DNA of 64,000 nucleotides from Avena insularis (GCA_023614405.1 CM042694.1:477249392-477313391); one strand, 5' to 3'; shown: positions 1-13,146, numbered from the stretch's first letter. Notes: a model not told the origin generated them from the sequence alone. Made by a program: numbers and translations.

Positions 1-982
1 GGTTCTTGTGTTCCGAGGCCATGTCTGTACATGCTAGGCTCGTCAAGCTAGACCCAAGTATTTCGGCGTGCAAAAACTGGCTTGCACCCGTTGTATGTGG
101 CGTAGAGTCTATAGCACCCGATCATCACGTGATGCTTGGACACGACGAACTTTCATAGCGGTGCATACTTGGGGAGAACAGTTTTATCTTGATCTTTAAG
201 TGAGGAATCATCTTATAATGCTACCGTCGCGATCTAAGCATAATAAGATACATAAAAGGATAAACATCACATGCATATAACTTTATGTGACATGGTATAG
301 CCAATCTTCGCGCAATGATCTCCATCTTGTGTGTTCCGGCATGATCTCCATCACTTCACCATGATTGCCTCCACCACGAATAGCAACTACAACTATTGCT
401 AACTACTTAGCGATAAAGTAAAGCTATTACATGGCGTATAAGAAGTTGACTCATGGGTCATACACAATTATAAAGACAACCATATGGCTCCTGCCGGTTG
501 TGTACTCATCGACATGCAAGTCGTGAAACATTACAAAACATGATCATCATACATTATACACATCACATCTTGGGCCATACCATATCACGAAAACACTCCT
601 GCAAAAACAAGTTAGACGCCTCTACTTTGTTGTTGCATGTTTTACGTGGCTTATGGGAGTAGATGCTAAGAACGATTCTTACCTACGGAAAGCCACAGCG
701 GTGATATTATGGTTGCCAAACTCGGTGTTAATCCCATGACAACTATAGTGAGAGAAACGACATCCACCAGCCGCATGTATGGTACAAGCCACACGTCAAG
801 TGCGGAGCGGTCTCGCGAATGACGCGTCGCGTAAGGTTGGCCTGGACCGCTTCAATCTCACTATCCCGTCATAAGAAGAACACAAACAAGAGGCTTGCAA
901 CAGAAAACATCAACGCCCACAACAACCATGTTGCGTTCTACTCGTGAATCACATCTACGCATAGATCTAGCTCTGATACCAC
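1..982 (-). mobile_element. Leader of an Angela/BARE-type Copia element (partial)
   Basis: This is the untranslated leader between primer binding site and gag of a minus-strand Copia LTR retrotransposon; gag, pol and the other LTR lie left of the window. It is placed by the primer site at 970-981 and the LTR that begins at 983. Short motifs such as ttccgaggccatgt near position 11 recur in the leader of another minus-strand Copia near 26,164, and in inverted form in plus-strand leaders near 12.9 kb. No coding potential is seen. It is the youngest layer at this edge, because it interrupts a Gypsy LTR. Confidence 0.85.
970..981 (-). other. Primer binding site, tRNA-iMet type
   Basis: On the minus strand this reads TGGTATCAGAGC, the sequence complementary to the 3' end of initiator methionine tRNA that primes minus-strand DNA synthesis in plant Copia elements. 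One base separates it from the LTR end at 983. Confidence 0.93.
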
Positions 983-2672
983 TGAAGGGTTTCGCAGCAT
1001 AGTAAATCAAAATTTTCTACGGAAGCGAACAGAGGGAAAGCCAAGATCTAATCTAGGAGATGCAAACAACAAGATAGATTGGATTAGATCTTCATACCCT
1101 TGAAGATTACAGCTTGAACGTTCGTCGGAACGTGGGTGATGTAGTCGTACTCTCTTCTCCTCCTCGCGATCCGATCCGATCTAGCACCACAAGTGGCGGT
1201 GCCTCCGTGAGATGCACACGTGCAGCACCTCGACGTATCCTCCTTCCTTGGACCAGCAAGTATGGTGGAGAGATGGATTGGATCTACAACACGACGGCGT
1301 GGTGTATTTGGTGGAGAATTTCTGTAGCAGGCTTCACCGCAAACAAAGGGAGAGAGAGGAAGGCAGCAGGGCTACTAGGGCTTGGAGGGAGATGTAGGTT
1401 GGGGGGAGGGGGCGCACCAGCCCTCTATTAATAGAGGGGGGGTGCGGCCAGCCCTTGCCCATCCTCCAAGCCTATCTCTAGTTTAAACGATTTAAACTCT
1501 CCCTTCTAGAAACCCTATCTTATCTCTAGTTTAAACGATTTAAACTTATCTAGGATCGGCTGGGCCCTATGGGGCCTTGTGCCCTGGCCCAATGCGTCCA
1601 GGACACTCCCTCATAGGCCCATGCCCCTCCCGGAAGGTGGGGCCACGTTGGTCCCTTCCGGAAGGTTCTAGAAGCTTAGGTACAATACCGATTAATCCGG
1701 AACAATTCAACTCCAAAACTGCACGCCTTATATGAATCTTATTCTCCGGACCACTCCGAACCTTCGTGATGTCCCGGATCCCATCCGAGACTCCAAACAA
1801 AATTCATAAACCAAGTATCCAATCTATCCTAGCCAAGACACGTTAAGTGTGTGACCTGGGTTCGAGAATATGCGACATGATCTTCTATCAATAATCAACA
1901 GGGTCCGGGCACCCATATTGACTCCCACACATTCATCGATGATCATATCGGATGAACCACGATGCCAGGATTCAATCAATCACATATATATTCCCTTCGT
2001 CGCGATATTTTACTTGCCCGAGATTCGATCGTCGGTATCGCCATACCTAGTTCAATCTCGTTCACAGCAAGTACTTTACTCGCTCCATAATCCGATATCA
2101 CTTTGTGATTAACTCCTTAACCACATGCTTGCAAGCGTGTTGATATCGACACGAAAGGGGCCCAAGTATATCTCTCCGACTTGGGAGGGACAAATTCCAT
2201 CTCGATACATACAACCCAACAGATACTTTCCGATCACCTGAGAGACACCTTTATGATCACCCTCTCATAGGATGACGTTTGATGACCTCAAAGCTTTCTT
2301 TCGATACCAGGGAGTTGTATTATCTCATGGTCTAAGGAATACAATATTTGACATAGGAAAAGCTTCGCAAAGAAGAACACAATGAAACGATCTAACAACT
2401 TTGCTTAGTTTGGGTCTGTCCACCATATCATTCTCCCAATGATATGGTCTCATTATCAATTGACAACTCATGTCTATGGTTAGGAAACCTTAACCATCAT
2501 TGATCAATGAGCTAGTCCATAGAGGCGTACTAGGGACACGGTGTTGTTCAGAAACCACACAAGTATTAATGTTTCCGCTTAATACAATTCTAGCATGGAA
2601 TATAAACTTTATCATGAACAAGAATTATAATAATAACATCTTTATTATTGCCTCTAGGGCATAATTCCAACA
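983..2672 (-). mobile_element. 5' LTR of Angela/BARE/WIS-type Copia element
   Basis: A 1,690 bp LTR read on the minus strand, starting TGTTGGAATTATGCCC and ending CCTTCA. The start and the AATAATAA-rich beginning are those I know from the Angela, BARE-1 and WIS families of Triticeae. A TATA-like element lies within a GC-rich stretch near 1,425-1,434. Because it is next to the primer site, it is the 5' LTR. The flank at 2,673-2,677 (gttac) should be one half of the target duplication; the other half is outside the window. ORFs in this stretch are chance frames. Confidence 0.92.
1421..1438 (-). promoter_or_regulatory. Probable TATA region of the Angela LTR promoter
   Basis: An AT core (TATTAATA) sits in an otherwise GC-rich part of the LTR, about 1.2 kb from the LTR 5' end. 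This is the usual arrangement at the U3/R boundary of BARE-type LTRs. It is an inference from position and composition only. Confidence 0.45.
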
Positions 2673-3020
2673 GTTACAACTAGTGAACTATGGACCCCAA
2701 TCCTTTCTTTTACCATCAATCTACAACTGTTTACTGTTTTCTGTTTACTTTCTGCAAGCTTTTACTTTCTTCCACACAATACGTTTAATCCTTTGTTTTC
2801 AGCAAAACCGGTGAGATTGACAACCTCACTGTAAGTTGGGGGAAAAGTTTTGTGGTTGTGTTGTGTAGGATTCCAAGTTGGAAACAACACCTTGGAGGTG
2901 TTTCCTTGCTCCTATTGGTTCGATAACCTTGGTTTCATAACTGAGGGAAAACTTGCTGCTGTGCTCATCATACCTTCCTCTTGGGGTTCCCCAACAAGCT
3001 CGATATATTTTGGGCCATCA
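2673..3020 (+). mobile_element. 3' end of a Gypsy LTR, cut by the Angela insertion
   Basis: This 348 bp segment closely matches the last part of the LTRs at 39,485-41,115 and 46,521-48,147 (shared: a Pol II-like leader region, the run ending in gccatca). It ends in gccatca at 3,020, like those LTRs. The 5' part lies left of the Angela element, outside the window. No primer site follows, so it is a 3' LTR or solo LTR inserted into the Gypsy 3' region that resumes at 3,021. Confidence 0.82.
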
Positions 3021-5650
3021 GTGGCTCTGTACAATTTCTTTTCCAATGGACTGAGAGTTTAACGACCAACTATATGGCGGGAATAAAAATTCCGGCCGTA
3101 TAGTTCCGATAGTATAGATATCGATGACTTTGTATATTTTCTTTCCCAGGGATAGACAGTTTGACGACCAACTATATGGCGGGAACATATTGTTCCAGCC
3201 ATATAGTTGTGCCCGTATAGCTGCGCCGCCAGTGGGAAACCCTAAAATTTTGACAGAAGGCCAACTCTACGGCGGGAACGCATTGTTCTAGCCATATAAT
3301 TGCGCCTGTATAGTTGAGAAAATTCCTCAAATGCCAACTGGAAGGTAACCATTGATCAAAATTTTATTCTTTCTTCTTCTAAAAACCGCAAAACAGCACC
3401 TGGGAGCTTCTCCCATGATCTAGAGAAGCCGAGCATATGTAAGCAACACATTTCTACCTCAGAAACCTCCTAGAATGTAATTCTCTATAGAAGTTCATGT
3501 TTTCTTTTTTACTTTCCTTTTATCAGTGGGGTAAACGAACTATGTTCGTATACCGAACCGATGCATTTTATTTTGTGTGTTATTTTCGTAGGGATTTGAA
3601 CCTTGTGTGACGACGTGTACGGTAGTGCCGACCGTGCAAACACTCACATGAGCTACTTGGTTGCTTCAATTCAACGCTTCGACAATCAGTGTCTCGTAAA
3701 ACCTTCCAACTTGAACCTCTTTTAATAAGCGCATAGGGGCTACACACTCGTGTCTCGCATCCTATTTCACTTGCACCTCATCACAATCTAGGATAGGCAT
3801 CTTCTAGAACTAGTTTGTTCACTTAAGCATGGTGCTTAGGTTGATGAACCGACTCAGTGGGACTTGTATTTTTATCACTTGTGAGCTAAACCCGTGTCTT
3901 CGAAAACACAAAAATATTTCATTTTCTTTTTAGTTTTTAAGCAGGTGCTCAAGGAAGGCACACCGGGCCATATCAATAAATACATGTTGAAGCAAAGGTT
4001 CTTTGTCCATCAAAAGAGAAGTTACTTCTACCTCAATGTTAAAGTGTTTCACCCTTGTTTTCAACTAAGCTCGGGGAGGTAACCACTTATCACACTCTCT
4101 TTTGGAAACTGTATTTTCTCTTTTCTTTTGGTGATATACTGAAGTTTGGTTCTTGCAAAGTTCTAAGATTGGGGAGGTTACTTCTGCATGTGTAGAGTGT
4201 TGTGCAATGTTCGTATTCGATGAAGTTTTAATGCAATCATGTATCCCGCAGTTTTTGAATGCTTGTTTAAGTGAGTCTAGTTCTGTATTCATATGGGGAT
4301 ACACTTGCTCATGATAGGCACCATAGGAGTTGACTTATAGCTTGTATGCATCTTGCCAAATTGTTTATCAAGCTTGTGACACTATTTGTGATCCTCTAGA
4401 AAACATTGCCACAATCTCTACACTTGGAAAGAATGAATACTTGATCAAGATCTTTTGAAATTTGTTGGTTGTCACTAAATAGCATTGTCTTAAATGAATA
4501 GGTTATGCTCGACCCCATAATGTCAAAACAATAGACTTGATAGTTTGCTTACGGAAGGAGTTGTCAATTGGAAATGATATTTCGAAGTTTTGAGTTCTAT
4601 GCTAAATAAGGTGTTGTTTAATTGTCTTAAGAGTTTAGCCTTAAAGATACTCAACACCATAGATGTGATGATTGACTTGATAGTACTCTTTGAAAGGATT
4701 TGTTTGAAGAAACTAATATTTAGCGGTAATTGAGATGCATGCCAAATCTTGACCTATTGATTAAAGTATGATATTGCTTTATGCGTGTCTGCACCACCGT
4801 CGCATAACATGGGATGCTAACAACTCCGCTGTCCTTTGAATAGTCCAAAAAGAGGAAACTCTTGAAGTTTGGCTATGAGTTGCCCAACATATGTAGCATA
4901 AATGCTATATTTGGGTATGCATTGGTATTCTCATGGGCCTACGTTCAAAGCAAAAGAGGGAATACTCCTCTGACCGTTATGAGAAATCATTATACCGAAA
5001 AGGGAAACCTTGGTAATGGTCACGAGTATCCATTCTTAGCCTACACGGTCTGATTAAACACACTAAGTTTTGGCATGATCTCATTACTGATGAACTGAAG
5101 TTTTAGAAAGACAAAGAATAGAAAATGAGTGTTTGATAGCCATGATTCATTGGTGTGGATGACCAAATGAGACACTCTAACGCTATGCTTATTTTGACAT
5201 GCTCTCGCATTTCCTTTTGGCATAAATCTCGTTACTAAGAGATAAACTTTCTGAAAGTTCAATAACTAATGTTTGCACTTGAGAGCCTTAACTAGATGAC
5301 ATGTTTGGGTAGTTTTATTCCTATTTAAGCTTGACATATATTTGTGACTAAGTTTTTCCTCATAAAAAATAATGATATGAAAATTTATACAAAAGGTGCA
5401 ATAAGAGGATCACAAGTTTGTCTGCAAGTAGATTCACTGTTGACATGGACCATATAAGTTTTGATGAATCTTTAGTGGTCTTTATAACTGAGCTTGTGTT
5501 GCCTTGTATGAATATATGTTTTCTCACTTCAAGCTTCTAGAAGAAATAAGGATGCAAGGCATTAATTTCCAATGATAAGCTATTTCACAACCATTAATTT
5601 ATTATCGACCCTTCCTGCTCGAGGACGAGCAAGGTCTAGATTGGGGAAGT
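3021..5650 (+). mobile_element. 3' untranslated region of an Athila-like Gypsy element
   Basis: This is non-coding 3' internal sequence of a Gypsy element whose coding part lies left of the window. It resembles 48.7-51.1 kb, the same region of the Athila-like element further right: a palindromic repeat array first, then AT-rich unique sequence, then a purine-rich tract with gaggacgagcaagg near 5,620 and ttggggaagt directly before the LTR. No long ORF is present and no env-like frame is recognisable. The rest of the stretch holds nothing I can name. Confidence 0.75.
3050..3330 (+). repeat. Palindromic ACTATACGGCCGG-type repeats (about three units)
   Basis: Three degenerate units begin near 3,060, 3,165 and 3,265. 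Each has a left arm (caactatatggcgggaa), a short AT-rich loop, and a right arm that is close to its reverse complement (ttccggccgtatagtt). A further half-arm follows in each unit. The same unit occurs in LTRs at 6.1, 35.0, 51.4 and 54.9 kb and as a four-unit array at 48.9 kb. Confidence 0.8.
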
Positions 5651-7335
5651 TGATGGCTGTGAAATACCACCTCTTTTATCTATATAAATTGTGCCCTTTA
5701 TCTCTCATATCCTGTTTCTTCCAGCTATAGCTATGCCTTATATGCATGATTTCTATTTCTCATTTACTTCCATATGAGCTTTGCACATTTAGTAGTTTAG
5801 GTAGAATTTTATCACTTTTCCTTGTCTATGACATGTGTGTGGGTGTTGATGATGATTATGGATAAAACAAAGGCAAAAGAAACAAAGAGAGCATAGTATG
5901 GAGGAGCTACAGGGACCCGACTTAGCCATTCGAGAGGTTGAAAAAGTGAATTTTTCCAACTCCTCAACCTAAAGATCCAAGACAACATGGTTGTAGCCCT
6001 CGACGATACAAACTCAACAAGCCCAAGAACACCCAAAACGGAGTTCGTATGAAGAAATGACGGACAAAATACTAAAGGGGACAGACAGTTTAACGAGCAA
6101 CTATACGGCCGGAGCTATTTTTCTGGTCGTATAGCTCCACCCATATAGTTACCAAAAAGGTCGCAAACGACGGGATTTGACCCTAGAAAAGGTCTAGAAC
6201 CTTCCCTAAGTCATATGACAGTATTGGGGGAACCCTAGGGCACCCCAAGGCCTATATAAAGGAGGGATGACCTAAGAGAGCCACCAAGCCCTATCCTCCA
6301 CCACGGTGGAGCCCTGCCGCCGTGCCACCACCATAGCCACCTCTAAACAGATCTACACCATCACCATCACACAAGAGGAGAAGGGACTAGGATCTTGATG
6401 GCATACACATCGATCTACATCGTCATCTTAATCAACAACGTCTCCATCACCGATCCCCTTTGGTTACTTGTTGTAATTCTAGATTGAATCTTGGATTTGC
6501 ACTTTTCTTCAATTGTATCATCATACTTCATCCATATTCTATCCATGATGTTGATTGCCTTCATGTGTGAGTAGTTTCCTTTGTTCTTGGAGAGATGGAG
6601 AAAACCTAGTATGAGATTGAATTGAGATAAAGATTATTATGTGATATTGTTCATTATGTGTCTGTGTTAGTTGTCTTCATCTTGATGTTGGGAGTTGTTA
6701 ACCTCCTTAATATTTTCCTCCTATGCGGACTCGATGAAGGAGATTACTTGTTGGTAGACGAAGGGATGATAGCACTTGCTATGACTATAAAGCTGTTTTC
6801 ATTCTTCATGTACTAACTTGGGGGAATCAAGGAGAACTCATAAAGAGATGTCCATGCCACATGAGAAATCCCTTAATATCATAGTAATTCGATTGATGTC
6901 GATTGTTGTCTGCTGTAGGTTATGAGGATGATGTGTGTAGTGGTTGTTGGCTATTCGTCCATATATGGAGCTCCTCCCACACATATCATAAATGGTCTTA
7001 TTCATTATAATAATTTTGATCACTCTTTATAATTACTAGCGATGGATCCACTACTCCCTGAGAACTCTTTCCATCATCTTGCAGGCTTTCGTAATCATAC
7101 TTGCATGCTCTTGTTTACTTACAGCTTTAGTTTACTTGTTGTTCTCTTATTTGAAAACCCAAAAATATCTTTTATACAAAACTCGCATTTTATCTTGTTA
7201 CTTAGAACGTTATTTAGCATTACTATTTCTGTATTTAGTTCAAAGAGATATTAGACTTTAGACTCCTTCTCCCTGTGGGATCGATATCTTTATTTCGAAA
7301 CTAGCTACAAACAATTTGTGCACTTGCAGTCATCA
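5651..7335 (+). mobile_element. 3' LTR of the left Athila-like Gypsy element
   Basis: A 1,685 bp LTR from TGATGGCTGTGAAATACC to gcagtcatca, preceded by a purine-rich tract (ttggggaagt). The TG...CA ends and the downstream switch to Copia leader sequence at 7,336 set the borders. A TATA box lies at 6,252-6,260 and a palindromic unit near 6,089-6,155. Its 5' half is homologous to the solo LTR at 53,565-55,360, whereas its 3' half (from about 6,530) matches the LTRs at 34,746 and 51,128. It appears to be a mosaic. Confidence 0.88.
6250..6262 (+). promoter_or_regulatory. TATA box of Gypsy LTR
   Basis: The sequence cctatataaagg lies 600 bp into the LTR, downstream of the palindromic unit, at the expected U3/R boundary. 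The same element stands at the equivalent place in the solo LTR at 54.77 kb on the minus strand. Confidence 0.6.
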
Positions 7336-7594
7336 GCTATCAACCATATAAGTGGCTGGTGGGTGTCTGTCTCTCCGACGTTAGTTGATATGGCATTTAC
7401 AAAGTATGGCCCTGAAAAGGGGATTGAAAGCGGAAACTAGTTAATCCATGTTGTGGTTGGATTCATAGGTAAGAAACGGTTCTTGTGCAAAAGCCCAAAC
7501 AACCACGTAAAACTTGCAGGAGGGCAAGTGATATGTGTGGTTTTAGGTAAGTGTTTATGGGATGAACATCCGAAGGCAAGGTGACATCGTGTAT
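7336..7594 (+). mobile_element. Backbone Copia leader, segment 1
   Basis: Leader sequence with motifs shared with other Copia leaders here: a tgtctgtctctc block, a block near gccctgaaaagggg, and gtaagaaacggttcttgtg, which correspond to 12,230-12,370. It is bounded on the left by the Gypsy LTR end and on the right by the TGTAACACCC element. The leader continues at 19,602. Confidence 0.75.
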
Positions 7595-10259
7595 TGTAAC
7601 ACCCTCGAATTGGCCCTATGCAGATTCTAGCGCTTTCCGCCAAACCCGCATAGAAAAGATTCAAAGATGCCCACCAGGCACTTTCGTGCAGGTGGAAAAC
7701 AAAGTAATATCATTACACAAAAGTTCACGATGGAACCCACAGAACATATATATACAACAACAACTCAACGAGTCCAGAATACAGATATAGAGTACAAAGA
7801 TCCAAATCACCTTAAATAAATGATACAACATCCAAGTACGGACAACATGCAAATGGGGCTAAAAGCCCTGAAGAATAACCAATGGCGTCCATAACACTGC
7901 CCAGGCCAAGCCAGAAGGGTAACCCTACTAACAACGTCGAACTTATACCTGTTAAACAAAAGGGGTGCCGACAAAGGGCAAAGGAAAAAGGGAGCGGTCA
8001 GTACTGAGGCAGTACACGGCGAGTCTAGAATTCGATGGCTCTCGCCTACATAGGTATAGTGGACTAAAGCGGCAGCGAAGCATGCACTAAACTACCTATA
8101 GAGACTCGATACAACTATCAGCTATCATAGAGGGATAAGAAATACCTATTCGGATCAAACCTGATACTAACACCAAACATACCCATCCTGGTATTTCCCC
8201 CTCGATACCAAACGAGGAAGTCCTTCCGAGGAGACTCACACAGTTGGCAGTTTTATTCGTTCTTTCCATGGTGGTTATCCAACTTACTAGTCATATCAGA
8301 TCCACGTCAAATTATAAAAGTAATTCTTTAGTTATATTTGTCTATGATCGAGATATTGTGCTCCAAGTCATCCATTATCGTGGACACGGCTTTTCGAAAA
8401 GATTTAACCCTATAGGGGTGCACCAAATTTTCCACACGCACTTCCACCCATTTTGCCAGATCAATTAAGATACTTCCATATGTATCTCAGGGAGGCTTAG
8501 GGCACGATATTTCCCGGACCCAAAGCAAGTACATGGGGGCCATCCCAATAAGCTACCTGTAACAAAGTCGACCGAGCTCCAAAGATGGACCCAGAGGTTG
8601 GGAGATCTACCGAGATATCATAGGCCATATGTATAATCCTCAACATAATGACCCACATCATAAACAGTACAATAGTAAACGCTCAACGAGCAACAGATAA
8701 TAAAAATGGCATAACATGGGATGAAAACGTCAAACAAGTTTGTGACCCCAGTACAATACTTTGAAATCAGGTAATAAGATGATAGGGGTGCCCAGACACC
8801 CCACATGTGGTTAGCGCGCTGAGTCTCGGGACATGTGTCAAGAACTCGGGTCCTAGGTGGACACAGGGGGCGGGATAATAACCACATCTCAACTATTACC
8901 CACCTATGCCTCTTCATTAATTATTTCTACTCCCAACATTTAATTAACAAGTTGTAATTAAAGCCATGATCATCTCCGACATTAAGAAGGTGCCAACCCC
9001 AACAACGGTGGAACATCGACAATGCGAAGCAACACATGAGCAAGCAACTATGACTCGCAAGCAACTATGACTCGCAAGGCCATCTATCTATCAAAACAAC
9101 GGGTAATAGGAAGTGTAAAAGGGAATATAGGATGCAATGGGGTATAACTGGTATGAAAACTAAAGCATCACAACATGGATAGCAATAGACCAACAGGAGG
9201 AAGTAAAGACTATAAATGCAAAATAGGTAGAAAGGGGGAGAATGCTCGCTTGGGAAACATTACTGAAGGTTCATCTGAAGAACAGTTCGACACTCGCATC
9301 AACTCAACAGCCTAATCCGCGAAGAAGCAAAGCAGTAAAAATAACAATGGATGCACTATTTAATACTATGACAAAAGATCGGACATGATGCATGTATGAT
9401 GTATGACATGACAAAGATGCGATTCTCTTAGGGAATATTAAACAGAACCGGGGTCCCGACAATTAATTAGAAGGTTCAAGTTATTTAAGTACCCGCAATT
9501 TAAATGTTGTATTAACAAGGCAAAACATGGCACTGGTTCGCTACACAAATTTAAATGGAGCCAATATAAGACTACATTTGCCCGCATATGATCTCCATAT
9601 TTAATTATGAGGTGAATAGACAAAATACCCCAAATAACGAGTATGTATGCGAGCATGAACAATTTAATATGCAACAAGTATTTAGATGGCAATTTATAAA
9701 ATAGGGCTAGAAAAGGGGTCACACATTAGGGTATCGACGATCTTGGGGTTCACCGAGGGGGTTCAACGGGGTTCAGGGAATCGTTCTCAACGGGATTGGT
9801 CTTGAGGGTTCAGATCTGGGGTCCTCAGATCTTCGGTGTCTCCAGAAACGGGATCTTGGCGTCCATGAAGAAGAACATGAAGCCGGTGCTGGTGTCGATC
9901 TTCGGGTACCGTGGCTTCTCGGCGAGGTGGGAATAGTTGAACATTCCTCACCCGCAACGTACATCATCACAGGGACTTCATACCACCACTACAACTCCTC
10001 TTCGCTGACAAACAACGCAAACTACAACTATTGATTTCGTCACGAGAGACTACTATCGACATCCAGCGCACTACTGCAAGGGTGGGGACAACGACGTCGG
10101 CCAGAGAGGGAGGTCTCAGGACAACAGCGCCGCGCTGCGGTAGGCGGGGCAAGGGAAGCTCGTCAACACAGAGAGGTGGCGTGACGACCTCTACAGGGTC
10201 GGGTCAGGGTAGACGAGGGGGCGTGTGGTGGCCGGTGGCGGAGCTTCTTTGCACGAGGC
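7595..10259. other. Left part of the solo LTR: no gene
   Basis: This stretch is AT-rich unique sequence to about 9.7 kb and then GC-rich sequence to 10.26 kb. ORFs on either strand are short, overlap each other and resemble nothing I know. The GC-rich part continues beyond the inserted Copia at 18.49 kb. Confidence 0.6.
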
Positions 10260-10264
10260 GGAGC
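10260..10264. repeat. Target site duplication GGAGC (partner 18,487-18,491)
   Basis: Five identical bases flank the two outer LTR ends of gag-only Copia copy 1. Integrase-mediated insertion of LTR elements produces such 5 bp duplications. The exact match fits a comparatively recent insertion. Confidence 0.93.
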
Positions 10265-12028
10265 TGTTGGAAATATGCCCTAGAGACAAATAGTAGTAAG
10301 GACTATTATCATATTTCATATAGTTTATGATTAAGTTTTGTATCATGCTATAACTGTGTTGAGTGGAAACATCAATACACGTGTGATATATAAACAAACC
10401 AGGGGTTCCGAGTGAAACTCTAGTCACTGGTTCATTGGTCAACAGATGATCATGTTTCATGATCATGTGGCATTTATGCTAGTTGGAAATGAGGTCATCT
10501 CATTCTGACATCATGATTCGATCATGTCACGAAGTTCAAGTTATGATGATTAGAAAAGGATCCTCGTAGACTATTCCTTAGACCATGAGGCTATATCAAT
10601 CACTGTCTCCCGAGAGTGCTTAGATAACATCAAACGCCATCTAGTAAAATGGTGGTTATAAAGGTGTGTTCAGGTATTCGGAGGAAACCGTAGAGGCAAT
10701 ATATGTCAAGAGCGGGATTTGTCCGTCCATGTGACGGGAAGATACTCAAGGGCCCACTCGGAGAAGTTATATCCAATAGCGGCGTAGCGTGTGATTAGAT
10801 CACGGGGATATCACTTGTCGGAACGAGTCAAATAGCATTGTTTAGTAACGAGATTGAACTCGACATGGTGATGTCATTGATCAGATCTCGGGCAATGCAA
10901 GTATCGAATGACATAGGGAATAAGACACGACTATCCCGGTTCAAATGACGAAAGATCTTCGTGGAATGCACAGGGATCACATGGCCATCCAGGTCCCTCT
11001 GTTGATCATTGGTGCGGGAGTGTCCCGACCATGTCTGGAGTGTTCCCGAACCGTAGGGTATCACGCTTAAGGGCTTGATGATGCTTAGAGAGTGTTTATG
11101 GGATCGGTAGAATCACGGAAGAAAAGAAGGGAGAAAACCAGAAGGATTTCGGTAAGTCTGGAGGATGTCCGGAGTGGAGGTGGAAGGTGTTCCATAGCCA
11201 CGGAGATTAGATAATATGTGAATGAATGCTAAATATTGATTTAATCATTTATTCATAATTATTTAAATAAAGATAAAATCAATTAAAAGGTCAAAGGCTT
11301 AATGGGCCAATTCCTGGAGGGGAGAGGGCCCATTAGGGAAAGGAGAGAGGGAGAAGGGGGCCAAGGGGGTGGCTGGCGCCCTAGTGGGCCAGCCCCCCCG
11401 CGTGGGGCCCATGGGGGTGGCCGGCGGTGCCACCCCTCCCCCTCCTCTCCTTTAGTCCCACTCCAGGACTTGAGGGGAGGTAGTACCTCCCCTCCCCCTA
11501 TATATAGTGGGGTATATTGGCCTAAAAAAGACACACCAAATAATCAATAAAGGTCTCCCCACTTTTGGGAGGACCTCTAATTGATATTTTATCTCTCCCC
11601 CTCTCTCTCTCGTGACCATGGTCCCAAGTCTGGACTGCGCGAGTGAGAGACATCTTCTCCGTGGAGCGCCGTCACGCTGCGGGATTCAGATCCGGGAGCT
11701 CTACTTCCGCAACTGCTGCTGGATCGGGGAAGCGGGAGTCATCGTCAGGCACCGGACGTGTGTAACTCCCACGAGGTGTCACACTTGAGGCACTCAAGTC
11801 GTTGGAGCCAGAAGGAGCGCAAGGACTTCATCACGACCTTGAGGTCAGCTTCGGCTCGTCTACATCAACCACGCTCTCCTGAGCGTTGACAACGCTTTTC
11901 GGTCTTTGAGGGTAAGTTTGCGAAAAGCCCCTCCCATTACTGTATTACTAATAGATAGGTCCTGGCAGCTTCAGGGGTTCAGGGGCGTAGAGTAAAATTT
12001 TATTGTTTTCATGCGCGGAACCCCTACA
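10265..12028 (+). mobile_element. 5' LTR of gag-only Copia copy 1
   Basis: A 1,764 bp LTR starting TGTTGGAAATATGCCC and ending cccctaca. It is very similar to the 3' LTR; the clearest difference is a deletion of about 35 bp near 10,508 relative to 16,937. A TATA box (ctatatatag, 11,499-11,508) follows a GC-rich stretch, and a CT-rich tract follows the TATA. Confidence 0.93.
11499..11508 (+). promoter_or_regulatory. TATA box of copy 1 5' LTR
   Basis: The core ctatatatag sits between GC-rich U3 sequence and a CT-rich downstream stretch. It is repeated at 17,954-17,963 in the 3' LTR and is conserved as a related box in copy 2 on the minus strand (near 21,141 and 27,553). Confidence 0.65.
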
Positions 12029-12029
12029 G

Positions 12030-12041
12030 TGGTATCAGAGC
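12030..12041 (+). other. Primer binding site of copy 1 (tRNA-iMet)
   Basis: TGGTATCAGAGC follows the 5' LTR after one base. It is an exact match to the usual Copia primer site, so the element could still be primed. Confidence 0.95.
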
Positions 12042-13146
12042 TAGATCTATGCGTAGTAATGCTAGTACAGGTAGAACACACGAGATGTAGCGTGTGGGCG
12101 TTGATCTTTTAGTTGTTACCCTCCCACGTGTACTTGTGTATACCGCAGTAATGCTTGATGAAGCGGCCCCCAACCGACTTTATGCATTCATTCGCGAGAC
12201 TGGTCCACGCTTGACATACGGCTTGTACCGTATAAAGTGGCTTAGGGGGGTGTCTGTCTCTCTCGCATTAGTTGGTATACCATTTGCAATGGAGGGCCCC
12301 GAAAGGGGTGTAGTAGAGACAACTACTTGATCAACGTTGTGCTGAAAGTTCGTAGGTAAGAATGGTTCTTGTGTGAAAGCCCATTCAGCCACGTAAAACA
12401 TGCAAAGATAAAGTAGAGACGTCTAACTTTGTTTTGCAGGAGGGCATTGCTTTGTGATATGGTTGTGGCAAAGGTAAAGTAATTACCTTTTGTTGCATAG
12501 TAGTAGATAGTCACGAAGGTGACGAACTACCACGCCGGAATGACACTGGTACCCTAGTGTCTACGGCGCCGGAACCCTGGCGCCGGAACCCGGTGACGGC
12601 GGATGGAGATCACGACGTGAAGGACCATATCACATAGCATTTACATTCAATGTTATTGTTTGTATGTCTTATTGTGTGCTAGTATTAGATACTCGACGGT
12701 AGCCTAATAAGAAGATCCCTGTTAAAATAACCAACGATTGTGTTCCCCCTTAGTGTGCACCACCAAGAAAGTTCTTCGGTATGAGGCGATCCAGGGTGAC
12801 AGGCCTGGGTGTCATACATATCTACATTCACATATAGTGGGTGTAAGCCATGTTGCACAGCGAATGCACTAAGGTTGAGTTGGCGAGCCTAGCACGCTAG
12901 AGAAGCATGGCCTCGGAACGCGGATGGTCGAAAGATCGAGCACGAGTCGCATGAATGATGTGACCGACGTTTAGCGTCCACCCTTGAACCCACATTGATG
13001 GCCGTGATGATCGAGGGAGATGTGGCTGATAGGGGTCGTGTTATCACTAGGAACCCTCACTAGGGATAGGTGTTTCTGAGTGGAGTTATTATTAACTCAT
13101 TTAATTATCAACTTAGTCTAAATTCCTTTTGCAATTATAAATGTAG
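12042..13146 (+). other. Leader of gag-only Copia copy 1
   Basis: About 1.1 kb of non-coding leader between primer site and gag start. It shares blocks with the backbone Copia leader (7.34-7.59 and 19.6-20.2 kb) and, inverted, with copy 2 and Angela. The packaging signal would be expected here, which may explain the conservation between autonomous and non-autonomous elements; that is inference. Confidence 0.7.
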
